A DNA stretch of 64,000 nucleotides from Nonomuraea candida (GCF_000725485.1 NZ_JOAG01000019.1:124001-188000); one strand, 5' to 3'. Shown: positions 1 through 9,157, numbered from the stretch's first letter. Program-made: numbers and translations. The notes: generated by a model from the sequence alone, not told the origin.

Positions 1-54
1 GGCCAGGGAGGTGACGGCCGCGCGGAAACGCGGCATTCCGGGATCGGCACGCAT
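1..54 (-). CDS. 5' end of a DUF4395-like membrane protein (partial)
   Basis: Reading the minus strand, an AGGAG Shine-Dalgarno lies 9 bases before an ATG at 54, which opens a frame starting MRADPGMPRFRAAVTSLA and running off the window edge. This start resembles DUF4395 integral membrane proteins, which often sit next to a thioredoxin gene in actinomycete glnR neighbourhoods. A thioredoxin gene ends 220 bases upstream on the same strand, which fits. Only 18 codons are visible, so the family call is an inference from the short N terminus and the context. Confidence 0.45.
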   Translation of the reverse strand, partial: MRADPGMPRFRAAVTSLA

Positions 55-274
55 CGCGGGATGCTCCTGAAGGGTCGATTGGGGCGGATCCGAAATCCGC
101 GCGAGATCGTCCTCAGGCAGCGCGACAGAGCGCAGTGGCGACGCGGCAGAAGTCGACCGCGCGCCGCTTCGTCAGCAGCTCTGTCGATGGGTTCATGGCG
201 ACGACACTACTCGGCGTCTCGTCGTCTGTCACATCTCGTCCGGTTGGTGAGACGACTTGTGAGACGGCTCACAG

Positions 275-652
275 TCAGGACGGCGGTACGGCCGCCGCCA
301 GGGCGACCAGCACCTCGGCCTTGCGCGGCAGTCCGGTGGCCCTCTTGACGATGCTCCCCGCCGCGTCGAGCACGAGGACGGTGGGCGTGCCGGTGATGCC
401 CAGCCTGTTGACGAGGTCGAGCCGGGACTCCGCGTCGATCTCCACGTGGCCGACGCCCGGCACGAGCGCGCTCACGTCGGCGAGGACGCGCCGGGTGGCC
501 CGGCACGGCTGGCAGAACGCGGTGGAGAACTGCACCAGCGTGGCCCGCTCCCCCAGCCCCGCCCCCAGCTCCGCCGCCGACAACCGCTCACCGCCCACGC
601 CGACCGTCCCTCCGTCGCGCTCGTCCGACCCGTCGTCGCCAGGTGCAACCAC
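275..652 (-). CDS. Thioredoxin-fold protein with CQPC motif
   Basis: A 125-residue protein with a thioredoxin fold: the active-site motif FCQPC (Cys47 and Cys50) follows a beta strand, and the cis-proline region is visible as GITGTPTVLVLD near residue 90. It is probably a cytoplasmic thiol-disulfide reductase or sulfur carrier partner; no signal peptide is evident. The first 30 residues are Gly/Asp-rich and may be a low-complexity tail. The CQPC centre differs from the CGPC of housekeeping thioredoxins. A DUF4395-like start follows downstream and a MoaD/ThiS-like gene lies further upstream, suggesting a sulfur-handling role. Confidence 0.85.
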   Translation of the reverse strand: MVAPGDDGSDERDGGTVGVGGERLSAAELGAGLGERATLVQFSTAFCQPCRATRRVLADVSALVPGVGHVEIDAESRLDLVNRLGITGTPTVLVLDAAGSIVKRATGLPRKAEVLVALAAAVPPS

Positions 653-743
653 GCCCGCGGCCGAATGCTTCCTGCGCCCGCCGCGGGGGCTCGCGGTGCC
701 GGCCGCCGAAGGCTCGCGGTGCCGGCCGTCGGGGCTCGCCGTG

Positions 744-1610
744 TCAGCCGCGGTCGGCCACGGGCACCTTGACGAGCGTGCGGCCCGACCGGTCCACGAT
801 CTCGAACCGGTCGATCTCGTCCAAAGGCATCGACGTCCGGCGGCGGAAGACCGCCTTGTCCTGGTAGTCGTCGCGGCTGACGACCCAGCTCTCCGTGGGC
901 TCCCTGCGCCCGTCGCGGCCGACGACGACGAGGCGGCACGCCGTGTCCGGCGGCACGCCCGTGACCCGCACGCCCAGCTCGGTGCCGGGGTCGGCGGGCC
1001 AGGTCAGCACCCTGGCGCGGTAGCCGGCGGCCTTGTTCGCGCCGGTGAACTCGCGCCCCTCGGCCGCCTTGCGCTTCGACGGCGGCGGCTCGGCCTGCGC
1101 CCTGGGGCTCTCGGCCGGCGACCCCTCCGCCGCCGGGCTCTTCGACGGGGCGAAGTCCCTGGCCTCCGGGCCGGTGCGCATCGGCTCCGGCCGGGTCAGC
1201 TCCGCCGACTCGCCGCCCTGCTCGCGCATCACCTGGGGCGCGTCCTGCTGGGACGCCGCCGGGGCCTGGGCCGCCGTCTCGCCCCCGGTCCGCGTCGCCG
1301 TCCACACCGTGCCGCCCACCACCAGGACCGCCGCCGCCGAGGCCACCGCCAGCAGGGCGCGGCCCCGCCTGGTGCGCTTGACGCGCTCGTTCAGCAGCCG
1401 GTCGAGGACCTGGCGCGGCGGGCTGGCCACCAGCCGCACGTCGCGTTCGGACACCTTGCCCAGGAACGCGGTCACGCCCGCCAGCTCGGCCAGCTCGGCG
1501 CCGCACGCCTCGCAGGTCGCCAGGTGGTGGTCGACCTCCAGCGCCTCTTCCTCGTCCAGCGCGCCCAGGGCGTGCGCGCCCAGCGCGATCCGCACCTCCT
1601 CGCAGGTCAT
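744..1610 (-). CDS. Zinc-finger anti-sigma factor (RskA-like)
   Basis: Membrane-anchored anti-sigma factor for the ECF sigma gene directly upstream. The ATG at 1610 overlaps the sigma stop codon by one base, so the pair is translationally coupled. Residues 1-45 form the cytoplasmic zinc-binding anti-sigma domain with the HxxxCxxC motif (HHLATCEAC). A single membrane segment follows an Arg-rich stretch (around residue 105, LLAVASAAAVLVVGG). The extracytoplasmic part is long, Gln/Ala/Pro-rich, and ends in an RskA-type beta domain resembling the end of the paralogue at 11758. A longer frame opens further upstream but lies inside the sigma gene and is not needed. Confidence 0.88.
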   Translation of the reverse strand: MTCEEVRIALGAHALGALDEEEALEVDHHLATCEACGAELAELAGVTAFLGKVSERDVRLVASPPRQVLDRLLNERVKRTRRGRALLAVASAAAVLVVGGTVWTATRTGGETAAQAPAASQQDAPQVMREQGGESAELTRPEPMRTGPEARDFAPSKSPAAEGSPAESPRAQAEPPPSKRKAAEGREFTGANKAAGYRARVLTWPADPGTELGVRVTGVPPDTACRLVVVGRDGRREPTESWVVSRDDYQDKAVFRRRTSMPLDEIDRFEIVDRSGRTLVKVPVADRG

Positions 1611-2122
1611 CACGGCGCCAGCCCCCGCTCCTCCAGCGCGAGCTTGAGCGCGCGCAACGCGTAGTACGTACGGGACTTGACCGTGCCCGGCGGTATGCCC
1701 AGCGTCTCCGACGCCTCCTTCACCGATCGCCCCCGGTAGTAGACCTCCAGCAGCACCTCGCGGTGCTCCTGCCGCAGCGCGGCCAGCGCCTCGGCGACGG
1801 CCCACGACTCGACCGCCCGCTCCAGCTCGTCGTCGGCGGGCAGGACCGCCAGCGCCTCGTCGCCGGTCTCCGGCGGCCGGGCCTTCTTCGCACGATGCTG
1901 GTCGACGACGAGATTGCGGGCCACCGTGAACAGCCAGGCGCGGATGGGCCGGCCGGACATGGCGTCGGGGTGACGCCAGGCCCGCAGCAGCGTCTCCTGC
2001 ACGACGTCCTCGGCCCTGCCGGAGTCGCCGGTCAGCCGCAGCACGTAGCCGTAGAGCGGCCCGGCGTGCTCGTCGAAAAGCGTCTTCACGAGTTCCTCGT
2101 CGGCGGTGCCCGCTGCCGTCAC
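1610..2122 (-). CDS. ECF RNA polymerase sigma factor
   Basis: ECF sigma-70 factor of about 170 residues. Region 2 is visible as DVVQETLLRAWRHP and the following AWLFTVARNLVVDQHR; region 4 as HREVLLEVYYRGRSVKEASE followed by GIPPGTVKSRTYYALRALK. I chose the GTG at 2122, preceded by GAAGG, because the region 2 homology begins just after it; an ATG at 2239 would add 39 low-complexity residues. It overlaps its anti-sigma gene by one base. The region 4 end closely resembles that of the second sigma factor at 12488, so the two modules are probably paralogous. Confidence 0.9.
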   Translation of the reverse strand: MTAAGTADEELVKTLFDEHAGPLYGYVLRLTGDSGRAEDVVQETLLRAWRHPDAMSGRPIRAWLFTVARNLVVDQHRAKKARPPETGDEALAVLPADDELERAVESWAVAEALAALRQEHREVLLEVYYRGRSVKEASETLGIPPGTVKSRTYYALRALKLALEERGLAP

Positions 2123-2245
2123 GGGGCCGCCTTCGCCGGCTCCGTGAGTGCCGCGCCGCCGTGCCGACGGGTCCGCCCGCTCCGCTCTCTCACGCCCCTC
2201 ATCACGTACGGCGGGGCGCGGCGGTTCAGACTCGTCCACGAAGAA

Positions 2246-2911
2246 TCATCCGCGCAGCGGCACGTCAGACGCTTCGGCGGAGAACTCCAGCCCTTCGGGC
2301 ACGCTCCTGACGCCGGTCACCTTCACGTCGAAGGGCAGCTTGCCCTGGAACGGGATGGTGTAGGAGATCAGCCCGGCCACCTGGTCGGGCAGGCCCTCGA
2401 CCCGCTCCGCGCGGATCCTGATCCCGCCGTCGGCGATCTCGACCTGCAGCTCGGCGTCGAACCTCACCTTGTTGACCCCCATCGTGACCTCGCCCGACGC
2501 CGTGAGCCGCCGCCCGTTGCCGCCGATCTTGACGCCGTCCGGGGCGTATTTGTCGATCGTCGCCCTGGTGAGGGTGCCCCGGACGGTGACCCGGCCGGCC
2601 CGGATGTTCGGCCGGTTCTGGATGACGTCGGCCAGGGGGGCCGTCACGTCGTAGGCGGCGCCCCGCAGGTTCCTGACCGGCACGTCCCCGTAGGTGAACG
2701 TGCCGAGATCGAACCGCACCTCCGGATACCGGCCGGAGAGGGCCTGAGTGAGAAAGGGGACGCCCTCGATCGTCACCGTCGGCGTGCCCGAGAGGTTGGC
2801 CGACGCCGCGATCCTGTTGGCGAGATCCCGCTCCACGCCGGCCACCGCGACGCGGTCGACCGCGACAAGGAGAACGACGAGCACGATCAGGAACATGATC
2901 AGCTTGCGCAT
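2246..2911 (-). CDS. LmeA-like DUF2993 lipid-binding protein
   Basis: A 221-residue DUF2993 protein. An N-terminal uncleaved signal or membrane anchor (MRKLIMFLIVLVVLLVAVDRV, residues 1-22) precedes a domain rich in beta strands. The family includes mycobacterial LmeA, a periplasmic phospholipid-binding protein needed for lipoglycan mannan elongation. It probably acts at the outer face of the membrane. It lies just upstream of the sigma/anti-sigma pair on the same strand with a gap of about 120 bases to the preferred sigma start. Genes of this family are common beside glnR in actinomycetes. Confidence 0.88.
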   Translation of the reverse strand: MRKLIMFLIVLVVLLVAVDRVAVAGVERDLANRIAASANLSGTPTVTIEGVPFLTQALSGRYPEVRFDLGTFTYGDVPVRNLRGAAYDVTAPLADVIQNRPNIRAGRVTVRGTLTRATIDKYAPDGVKIGGNGRRLTASGEVTMGVNKVRFDAELQVEIADGGIRIRAERVEGLPDQVAGLISYTIPFQGKLPFDVKVTGVRSVPEGLEFSAEASDVPLRG

Positions 2912-3096
2912 GGAGCTCCCTGTCTCAGGCGGGGGTCAAGAGACTACCGACTGGCATCACTCATTCCCCCACAATGCGGCCATTCACCCGGCGCGCCCGC
3001 CACCCACCACCACCGGCCCTCATCGGCCGCCGACCGGCCGCCCGCCGCGCGCCCACGAGCCGCCCGCCGCGCGTTCATGAGCCGCCCGCCGGTCGC

Positions 3097-3348
3097 TCAT
3101 CCGCCCGCGAACGGCGGCAGGACCTCGACGACCACGCCGTCGGCGAGCACCACCTCGGCATGGGGCCGCTTGCCCACCGGAGAGCCGTCCACGAGGAACG
3201 AGCAGCGCCGCACGACTCGGGCGAGTTCCGCGCGGTTTTGTGTGATTTTCGTCATTAGTTCACCAAGAGTGGCCGCGTCGAACGGTTCTTCCGCGACACC
3301 GGCCGCAGCCTTGGCCGCAGCCCAATAACGTATCTTTCCCGTGGCCAT
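3097..3348 (-). CDS. MoaD/ThiS-family sulfur carrier protein
   Basis: A small beta-grasp sulfur-carrier-like protein of 83 residues, starting MATGKIRYWAAAKAAAG and ending VVVEVLPPFAGG. The C-terminal Gly-Gly is the site that is adenylated and thiocarboxylated in MoaD and ThiS proteins. The ATG at 3348 is favoured because the ubiquitin-like fold begins there; a longer frame from 3438 would add 30 residues with no family resemblance. It is divergent from glnR, sharing a spacer of 176 bases. The acceptor pathway (molybdopterin, thiamin or another thiocompound) cannot be decided from sequence alone. Confidence 0.85.
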   Translation of the reverse strand: MATGKIRYWAAAKAAAGVAEEPFDAATLGELMTKITQNRAELARVVRRCSFLVDGSPVGKRPHAEVVLADGVVVEVLPPFAGG

Positions 3349-3474
3349 GCCTTGCCTCACAATCCGTTTCACCCTATTGTGCGTTGCCCTTAACGAGGTT
3401 GTTCCATGAGACGCGCAGTTCACCTGGTGGACGCGCAATGGACGCGACTTACTCGTGGGATATCCTCACTCACA

Positions 3475-3502
3475 GGACCTGGGCGACGTAGCCCCCGGGT
3501 CC
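3475..3502 (+). other. Hairpin in the glnR 5' leader
   Basis: GGACC-GGGC pairs with GCCC-GGTCC around a six-base loop, placed about ten bases before the glnR Shine-Dalgarno. There is no following T-run, so I see a leader stem rather than a classical terminator. Confidence 0.35.
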
Positions 3503-3524
3503 TTGCGTGTTTGAGGAGGCCGTA

Positions 3525-4217
3525 ATGAGCAACCTGCTCCTGCTGACCAACGCCCTCGAGCCGTCCTCCGAGGTGCTTCCGGCGCTGGGGTTGCTGCTCC
3601 ACTCGGTCCGTGTCGCCCCGGCGGAGGCGTCCGCGCTCATCGACGCGCCACCCGCCGACGCGGTCCTGGTCGACGCCCGCAAGGAGCTCGTCCAGGCCAA
3701 GAGCCTGTGCCGGCTGATCCGCACCACCGGCATCGACTGCCCTTTGCTGGTGATCGTGACCGAGGGCGGGCTGGCCGCGATGACCGCCGAGTGGGGCGTG
3801 GACGACGTGCTCCTCGACAGCGCCGGGCCCGCCGAGGTGGAGGCGCGGCTGCGCATGGCCACGGGCCGCATCTCGCAGGCCGCGACCGAGGACGTGCCCG
3901 ACGAGATCCGCAGCGGCGACCTGTCGATCGACGAGGCCACCTACACCGCGCGGCTGCGCGGCCGGGTGCTCGACCTCACGTTCAAGGAGTTCGAGCTGCT
4001 CAAATACCTCGCCCAGCACCCCGGCAGGGTCTTCACCCGCGCCCAGCTCCTTCAGGAGGTGTGGGGCTACGACTACTTCGGCGGCACCCGCACGGTCGAC
4101 GTGCACGTCCGCCGGCTGCGCGCCAAGCTGGGCACCGAGTACGAATCGCTGATCGGCACCGTGCGCAACGTCGGCTACCGCTTCGTGCCCGACCGCGCCG
4201 ACGCCGCCAACGTCTGA
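3525..4217 (+). CDS. glnR: GlnR, global nitrogen response regulator
   Basis: Orphan OmpR-type response regulator of 230 residues. The N-terminal receiver-like domain ([20 protein letters not shown] onward) carries Asp50 in VLVDAR with Arg52 two residues later. Family knowledge: in actinomycete GlnR this Asp is not a normal phosphorylation site but holds the dimer together through charge contacts. Residues 125-225 are the winged helix ([34 protein letters not shown]). GlnR controls ammonium assimilation and nitrate/urea uptake genes. The start is fixed by GAGGAGG five bases before ATG 3525. Short variable C-terminal tail. MoaD-, LmeA- and thioredoxin-like neighbours match other actinomycete glnR loci. 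Confidence 0.93.
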   Translation: MSNLLLLTNALEPSSEVLPALGLLLHSVRVAPAEASALIDAPPADAVLVDARKELVQAKSLCRLIRTTGIDCPLLVIVTEGGLAAMTAEWGVDDVLLDSAGPAEVEARLRMATGRISQAATEDVPDEIRSGDLSIDEATYTARLRGRVLDLTFKEFELLKYLAQHPGRVFTRAQLLQEVWGYDYFGGTRTVDVHVRRLRAKLGTEYESLIGTVRNVGYRFVPDRADAANV

Positions 4218-4433
4218 GCGCCACCCGGCCCATCCACCCGGCCCATCCACCCCGGCCCACCCCCCCGGCCCGTCCGCCCGGCGGCCTGTCCGCCCGGCGG
4301 CCGCTCCGACTGACGGCTGGTGCGATTGACAGCGGGGTTGTCCCTGCAGTCCACTGTTGTGACAGGTCGCCGCGCGAGCTGTTCGGAATCTGTCATGTCG
4401 AGGACAGCGCCGTCCTAGAGGGATGGTGTCGGG

Positions 4434-7400
4434 TTGAGTCTGTTCAGATCCCTGGTGGACGAGGGCTCCCGCCCGCGCGTCTACCGCCGCAACGAGACGA
4501 TCTGCTCGCCGTTGCGGCCCGCCCACGACGTCTACCTCATCGACCACGGCTACGCCCGCGAATACACGCCCGCCGGGGAGCGCGAGGTGGTGCACGACCT
4601 GCGGGGCGGCGGCGACCTGGTGGGCGAGCTGGCCTTCTGGAGCCCCGCCGACCGGGTCAAGGTGGACGCGCTGACCGAGGTGCGGGCCTGGCCCATCGAC
4701 CTGGGCCGGCTGCGCGAGCACGCCGCCGCCGGCCCGGCCGTGGCGACCGCCCTGGTGCAGGAGCTGTTCGCCAGGAACGTGACCGCCCGCAGGCACGAGG
4801 CCCTGGCCCGCGCCCCCGTCGCCGCCCGGCTGGCCGTCTGGCTGCTGCACCTGGACGAGCGGTACGGGCTGGGCTCGGAGTCCGCGCCGCCGCTGTCCAT
4901 GGAGACGCTGGCCGACCTGGTGGGCAGTTCCCCGGACGTGGTGCAGCGCCGGCTCACGCAGTGGACGCAGCGGGGCTGGCTGGTGCGTCCCGGGTACCGG
5001 CGGCTGCGTATCGCCGACCCGTCCGCGCTGCGCGGCGCCGCCGGGAGCTGGGAGCATCTGTCGGCCCCGTGGAAGGGGCGGGTGACCCCGTTCCTCACCA
5101 GGACGAACGGCCCGAACGGGCCGAACGGGCAGGCCGGGCCCCTGCCCGTGGGCGAGCTGCCCATCCCGCGCCAGCTCCCCGCCGACGTGCCGGACTTCAC
5201 CGGGCGGCAGCACAGCCTCGACCTGCTCACCGCCTGGCTGGAGCGGCCCCGGCGGACGAACACGATGGTCGTGCAGGGGCTGCCGGGCGTCGGCAAGACC
5301 ACGCTGGTCACGCGCTGGGCGCACCTGCACGCCGGCCGGTTCCCCGACGGGCAGATCGTGATCGACCTGCGCGGCCAGTCGCCCAGCCAGCCGCCCATGA
5401 CGCCCTCCGAGGCGCTCGGGCAGATCCTGCGCTCGCTGGGCGTCCGCGAGCACATGCCGGCCGCCGACGAGGCCGAGCTGATGCTGCTCTACCGCAGCAG
5501 GATCGCCGGGCGCCGGCTGCTGCTCATCCTCGACAACGCCGCCGACCCGGCCCAGGTGCGCACGCTGCTGCCCGGCAGCAAGGACTGCGTGGTGCTGGTC
5601 ACCAGCCGGACGCGGATGGCGCCGCTGCGCGCCACCGGGCACGCCGACCTCATGGACCTGCCGGTGCTCGACCCGGGCAACGCGGTGGCGCTGCTGGTGT
5701 CGGTGCTGGGCGAGGGGTCGGCGCGGGCGGCCGACCGGGACGCGCTGGCCGAGCTGGCACGGGTGTGCTCGTACCATCCGTTCGCGCTGCGGATCTCGGC
5801 GGCCAAGCTGGCCGAGAACCCCGGGCTCAGCGTGCAGCGGCGGGTGCAGGAGCTGCGCCGTCCCGACCGGGTGCTGGTGGGCGACCCGGAGGAGGCGTTC
5901 AGGTCGGCGCTGGACCTGGCGTACGAGTCGCTGAGCCCCTCGCAGCGGCGCGCCTTCCGGCACGTCGGGCTGCTGCCTGGCCGGGACTTCACGCCCGAGG
6001 TGCTGGCCGCGGCGCTCGGCGTGCCGGTGCGCGAGGCGGTGGTCGCGGTGGAGGGGCTGCACCGGGCGTACCTGGTGGAGCCGCTGCCGGGGCCGCGCTA
6101 CCGGGTGCACGACCTGGTCAAGCGGCTGGCCAGGGAGCTGGGCAGGCACGCGGAGGCGGGCGTGCGGGAGGCCAGGGCGCGCCTGCTCGACCACTACCTG
6201 GCGGTGGCCACCGATCCGGGCACGCCGCGCGAGTGGTTCGAGGCCGAGCGGCGCTCGCTGGTCTCGGCGGTGCGGCTGGCCGGCGAGAGCGGCGCGCACG
6301 GGATGGCCTGGCGGCTGGCGGAGGCGGTGTTCGAGCCGTTCCGGCGGCTGCGCTACTACGAGAACAACCTGGAGGTGCAGCAGGCCGGGCTGACCTCGGC
6401 CATGCAGGTCGGCAACCGGCGGGCCATCGCGCTCATGCGCAGCCGCCTGGGCTCCATCCACCGCGACATCGGGCCGTCCACGCTGGCGGCCAGGTTCATC
6501 GGGGAGGCGCTGGCCGACTACGCCGAGCTGGGCGACCGCGTGGGGCGGGCGCGGGCGCTGAACGACCTGGCCGGCGTGCACGGCATCGCCGGCAACAACG
6601 AGGACGCGCTGCACTACGCGGCGGAGGCGCTCGACGTCCACAAGGAGATCGGCGACCTGGCCGGGGTGGCGAGCTGCCTGCACACGCTGGCGCGGCTGCA
6701 CCTGTCCCAGGAGCGGTACGAGCCGGCGCTGCAGCACGCCCGGCAGGCCCTGGACGTGCGGGAGCGGCTCGGCGACCGGCGCGGCACCGCGCAGAGCCTG
6801 ATCATCCTGGCCACCGTGCAGCGCAACCTGGGCGACCCGAACGCCGCGCTGGAGGAGGGCCTGGAGGCCCTGTCGATCTGCCACGAGCTGGGCGACGAGC
6901 ACGCCGAGGCCGAGACGCTGCTGTGCCTGGCCGAGATCTACGACCTGCTGCGGCTGCCGCACGACGCGCAGCGGGACGCGGAGCGGGCGCTGGCCGGCTA
7001 CACGGCGACCGGCGACCAGTACGGCTGCGGCCGGGCCCTGTGCGCCCTGGGCCGAATCGCGCGCAACGGCTCCCGGTACGACGACGCCCTGGCCCACTAC
7101 GAGCAGGCTCTCGCCGTACAGGTCGAGCTCCACCACGAGCAGGGCAAGGCCGAGACCCTCGGCGACATCGGGCTGGTGCACTGGCGGCTGTCGGACTACG
7201 TGCGCGCCGACGACTACCTGAGCCAGGCGCTGGCCATCAGCCGGGTGATCCACGACGAGCCCGTCGAGGCCCGCATGCTCAACCGGCTGGCCCGGGTGCG
7301 GCGGCGCCAGGGGCATCCGCAGGAGGCCTTCGTGTACGCGCTCGAAGCCCTGGACATCGTGCAGGGCCTGGGCAACCGGCGGATCGAGGCGGACGTGCAG

Positions 7401-7931
7401 GAGACGCTGGCGTACACGTACCTGTCGCTCGGGCAGCACGAGCCGGCGCTGCGGGCGGCCAAGTCGTCGCTGGCGATCAGGGAGGCGCTGCGCGACAACC
7501 GGGCCAGCGCGCTGCTGTCGATGGCGCAGGCGCTGCACACGGCGGGCCGGTCGGCGCAGGCGGTGGGGCCGGCCAGGGAGACCGTCGAGCTGCAGCACGA
7601 GAGCGGCACCCGCGACCGGTGGGCGGCGGCGCTCACCACGCTGGCCATGGTGCTGCTGGACCTGGACAGGGCCGAGGAGGCGCTGGAGCACGCCCGGCAG
7701 GCCAGGGACGTGCACCTGGCCTGCGGGACGCGGCGGGACCTGGGGTGCGCGCTGCGGGCCCTGGGCCTGATCTCGGCCCGATTGGGGCGGCGGAACGCGG
7801 CGCTGGGTTATCTGCGGGAGGCCGTGCGGACGCTCGAAGAGGTGGGGGACATTTTCGAGGCCAGGCAGGTGGCGGAGGAACTCCGGGTATTACCTGAAAC
7901 GCCGATAAAAGTCGTGAATTCTCGGGATTGA
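4434..7931 (+). CDS. CRP-like / NB-ARC / TPR giant transcriptional regulator
   Basis: A 1,165-residue regulator of unusual architecture. Residues 1-115 resemble a cyclic-nucleotide-binding (CRP/FNR) domain (GDLVGELAFWSP), followed by a winged helix (residues 145-200, SMETLADLVGSSPDVVQRRL). A linker with NGPNGPNG leads to an NB-ARC STAND ATPase with P-loop GLPGVGKTTL near residue 283 and a Walker B LLLILDNAAD. Residues 620-1150 are about a dozen TPR repeats. AfsR/SARP proteins have the same ATPase-TPR plan but a SARP DNA-binding domain, so this is an AfsR-like switch with a CRP head. Start is TTG 4434 behind GAGGG. It lies downstream of glnR with a 216-base gap. Confidence 0.88.
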   Translation: MSLFRSLVDEGSRPRVYRRNETICSPLRPAHDVYLIDHGYAREYTPAGEREVVHDLRGGGDLVGELAFWSPADRVKVDALTEVRAWPIDLGRLREHAAAGPAVATALVQELFARNVTARRHEALARAPVAARLAVWLLHLDERYGLGSESAPPLSMETLADLVGSSPDVVQRRLTQWTQRGWLVRPGYRRLRIADPSALRGAAGSWEHLSAPWKGRVTPFLTRTNGPNGPNGQAGPLPVGELPIPRQLPADVPDFTGRQHSLDLLTAWLERPRRTNTMVVQGLPGVGKTTLVTRWAHLHAGRFPDGQIVIDLRGQSPSQPPMTPSEALGQILRSLGVREHMPAADEAELMLLYRSRIAGRRLLLILDNAADPAQVRTLLPGSKDCVVLVTSRTRMAPLRATGHADLMDLPVLDPGNAVALLVSVLGEGSARAADRDALAELARVCSYHPFALRISAAKLAENPGLSVQRRVQELRRPDRVLVGDPEEAFRSALDLAYESLSPSQRRAFRHVGLLPGRDFTPEVLAAALGVPVREAVVAVEGLHRAYLVEPLPGPRYRVHDLVKRLARELGRHAEAGVREARARLLDHYLAVATDPGTPREWFEAERRSLVSAVRLAGESGAHGMAWRLAEAVFEPFRRLRYYENNLEVQQAGLTSAMQVGNRRAIALMRSRLGSIHRDIGPSTLAARFIGEALADYAELGDRVGRARALNDLAGVHGIAGNNEDALHYAAEALDVHKEIGDLAGVASCLHTLARLHLSQERYEPALQHARQALDVRERLGDRRGTAQSLIILATVQRNLGDPNAALEEGLEALSICHELGDEHAEAETLLCLAEIYDLLRLPHDAQRDAERALAGYTATGDQYGCGRALCALGRIARNGSRYDDALAHYEQALAVQVELHHEQGKAETLGDIGLVHWRLSDYVRADDYLSQALAISRVIHDEPVEARMLNRLARVRRRQGHPQEAFVYALEALDIVQGLGNRRIEADVQETLAYTYLSLGQHEPALRAAKSSLAIREALRDNRASALLSMAQALHTAGRSAQAVGPARETVELQHESGTRDRWAAALTTLAMVLLDLDRAEEALEHARQARDVHLACGTRRDLGCALRALGLISARLGRRNAALGYLREAVRTLEEVGDIFEARQVAEELRVLPETPIKVVNSRD

Positions 7932-7999
7932 GGTCGCAGATCTTTTCTGGATCTTTCCGTTAGCTGGTGATACCAGCTCGATCAACGGAGGTGATCCGG

Positions 8000-8371
8000 A
8001 TGCTCAAGAACCATCTGCGTCGAGACCTTCAGTGGCTCAAGCGACAGGCGCGCAAGGACCGGCGGATCACCGTCACCCTGCTCGCCGGCGTGCTCGCCGC
8101 CTGGGTCCGCCAGCTCCCGCCCGTCGATGAGGGCGTCCACCCGCCGGTGCTGGCCGCGCTCTCGCTCGCGCTGCTCATGGCCTCGGGGGCGGGGTGGCTG
8201 GTGGCGGCGTACTTCGTCAGCAGGAGCCTGCGGGCGCGGCGGGAGCCGGCGGAGGAGCTGCGGTGGATCGCGCGCATCAACCGGGGCAAGGAGTGGGCGT
8301 TCTGCTCGCTCAGCGCCTACGTGGCCTGGCACCTGCTCCAGTTCGTCACGGCGCTGCTGCTGACGAGCTGA
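8000..8371 (+). CDS. Small membrane protein of unknown function
   Basis: A 123-residue protein with a basic N terminus (LKNHLRRDLQWLKRQARKDRR) and about three hydrophobic segments (VTLLAGVLAAWV, LAALSLALLMASGAGWLVAAYF, and a C-terminal one ending VTALLLTS). The start at 8000 is set by a strong GGAGGTGAT four bases upstream; an in-frame ATG at 7967 lacks such a site. It follows the CRP/NB-ARC gene by 68 bases in the same direction and could be co-transcribed. I do not recognise the family. Confidence 0.7.
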   Translation: MLKNHLRRDLQWLKRQARKDRRITVTLLAGVLAAWVRQLPPVDEGVHPPVLAALSLALLMASGAGWLVAAYFVSRSLRARREPAEELRWIARINRGKEWAFCSLSAYVAWHLLQFVTALLLTS

Positions 8372-8385
8372 ACACCGCGTGACGG

Positions 8386-8430
8386 GCCGGGATTGCCGGG
8401 GCCGGGATTGCCGGGGCCGGGATTGCCGGG
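8386..8430. repeat. Three tandem 15-bp repeats between convergent genes
   Basis: GCCGGGATTGCCGGG is repeated three times head to tail in the 101-base space between two convergent genes. It may form a loose G/C hairpin after the membrane-protein gene, but no T-run is present. Confidence 0.8.
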
Positions 8431-8472
8431 GGCCGGAGGCCGAGCCCGTCACGGGCCCGGCCTTCCGGCGGC

Positions 8473-9138
8473 TCAGCCCGTGAGAGGGGCGATCTCCAGG
8501 GAGTCGACTCTGATGCCCGTGCCGGTGTGGACGAACTGCACGATCTCCGCCGTGGGCAGCACGGCCATGCCGAAGTCGGCGCCGGCGTGGGCGTCGCACC
8601 ACTCGACGATCTCCGCCGGGTTCGTGAGCGGGGCCGCGAAGTGGACCAGGCTGACGTACCAGCGGTCGCGTACGCGGCCGTGCTCCAGGTCCCGCACGCC
8701 GCGCGACTCCAGCCCGTGCACGAACCGCTTGCGCAGCGCGGTCAGGGCGTCGTCCTCCGGATGGGCCCCCACCAGCACGCCGCCGTGATGCGGGCTCACG
8801 CCCGACAGCCGAACCCGGGCGGGCGGCAGCCCGTCGGCCGCCTCGGCCAGCGCGTCACCGTAGGAGCGGCGCAGCGGGTCGTCCGGCGGGATGCGCGTCC
8901 GGTAGGGCTCCAGCGACCTGAGCGTGACGTGCAGGGCCGGCGCGCCGTGCACCCAGTGCCCGGCGGCGGGCACTGTGGCCGCCAGCTCCGCCATGCGCTC
9001 CACGACCTCCCCCTCGGGGCGCAGCACGGCCGCGGCGCCCCAGCGCCTGGCGCCCTCCACCATGACCCTGTCGTACGTGGCGCGCCCGGTCAGCAGCGCC
9101 TCCCGGCCCTTCACCCGGAACTCCGCGAAATCGGACAT
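8473..9138 (-). CDS. 2H phosphoesterase / LigT-like protein
   Basis: A 221-residue protein resembling 2H phosphoesterases (2'-5' RNA ligase/LigT or cyclic phosphodiesterase). The first HxT motif is present as LHVTLRS (around residue 89). The matching second motif appears as WYVSLVHF, with Tyr where the second catalytic His is expected, so catalysis may be altered or lost. No signal peptide. It is the distal member of a minus-strand group with the Nudix and FUSC-type genes, 19 bases after the Nudix stop. The family call rests on one clear motif and overall length. Confidence 0.5.
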   Translation of the reverse strand: MSDFAEFRVKGREALLTGRATYDRVMVEGARRWGAAAVLRPEGEVVERMAELAATVPAAGHWVHGAPALHVTLRSLEPYRTRIPPDDPLRRSYGDALAEAADGLPPARVRLSGVSPHHGGVLVGAHPEDDALTALRKRFVHGLESRGVRDLEHGRVRDRWYVSLVHFAAPLTNPAEIVEWCDAHAGADFGMAVLPTAEIVQFVHTGTGIRVDSLEIAPLTG

Positions 9139-9157
9139 CCGTGCAGTATGCCAGGAC

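Noticed and set aside
3349..3524. GlnR autoregulatory box in the moaD-glnR spacer
   Set aside because: A GTGAAAC-like half site is visible, but the partner half and spacing do not match the known GlnR pattern.
3420..7897. Open frames of more than 1,300 codons in other frames over the CRP/NB-ARC gene
   Set aside because: They are Arg/Pro/Gly-rich shadow frames caused by high GC; the called frame has clear domains and third-position GC bias.
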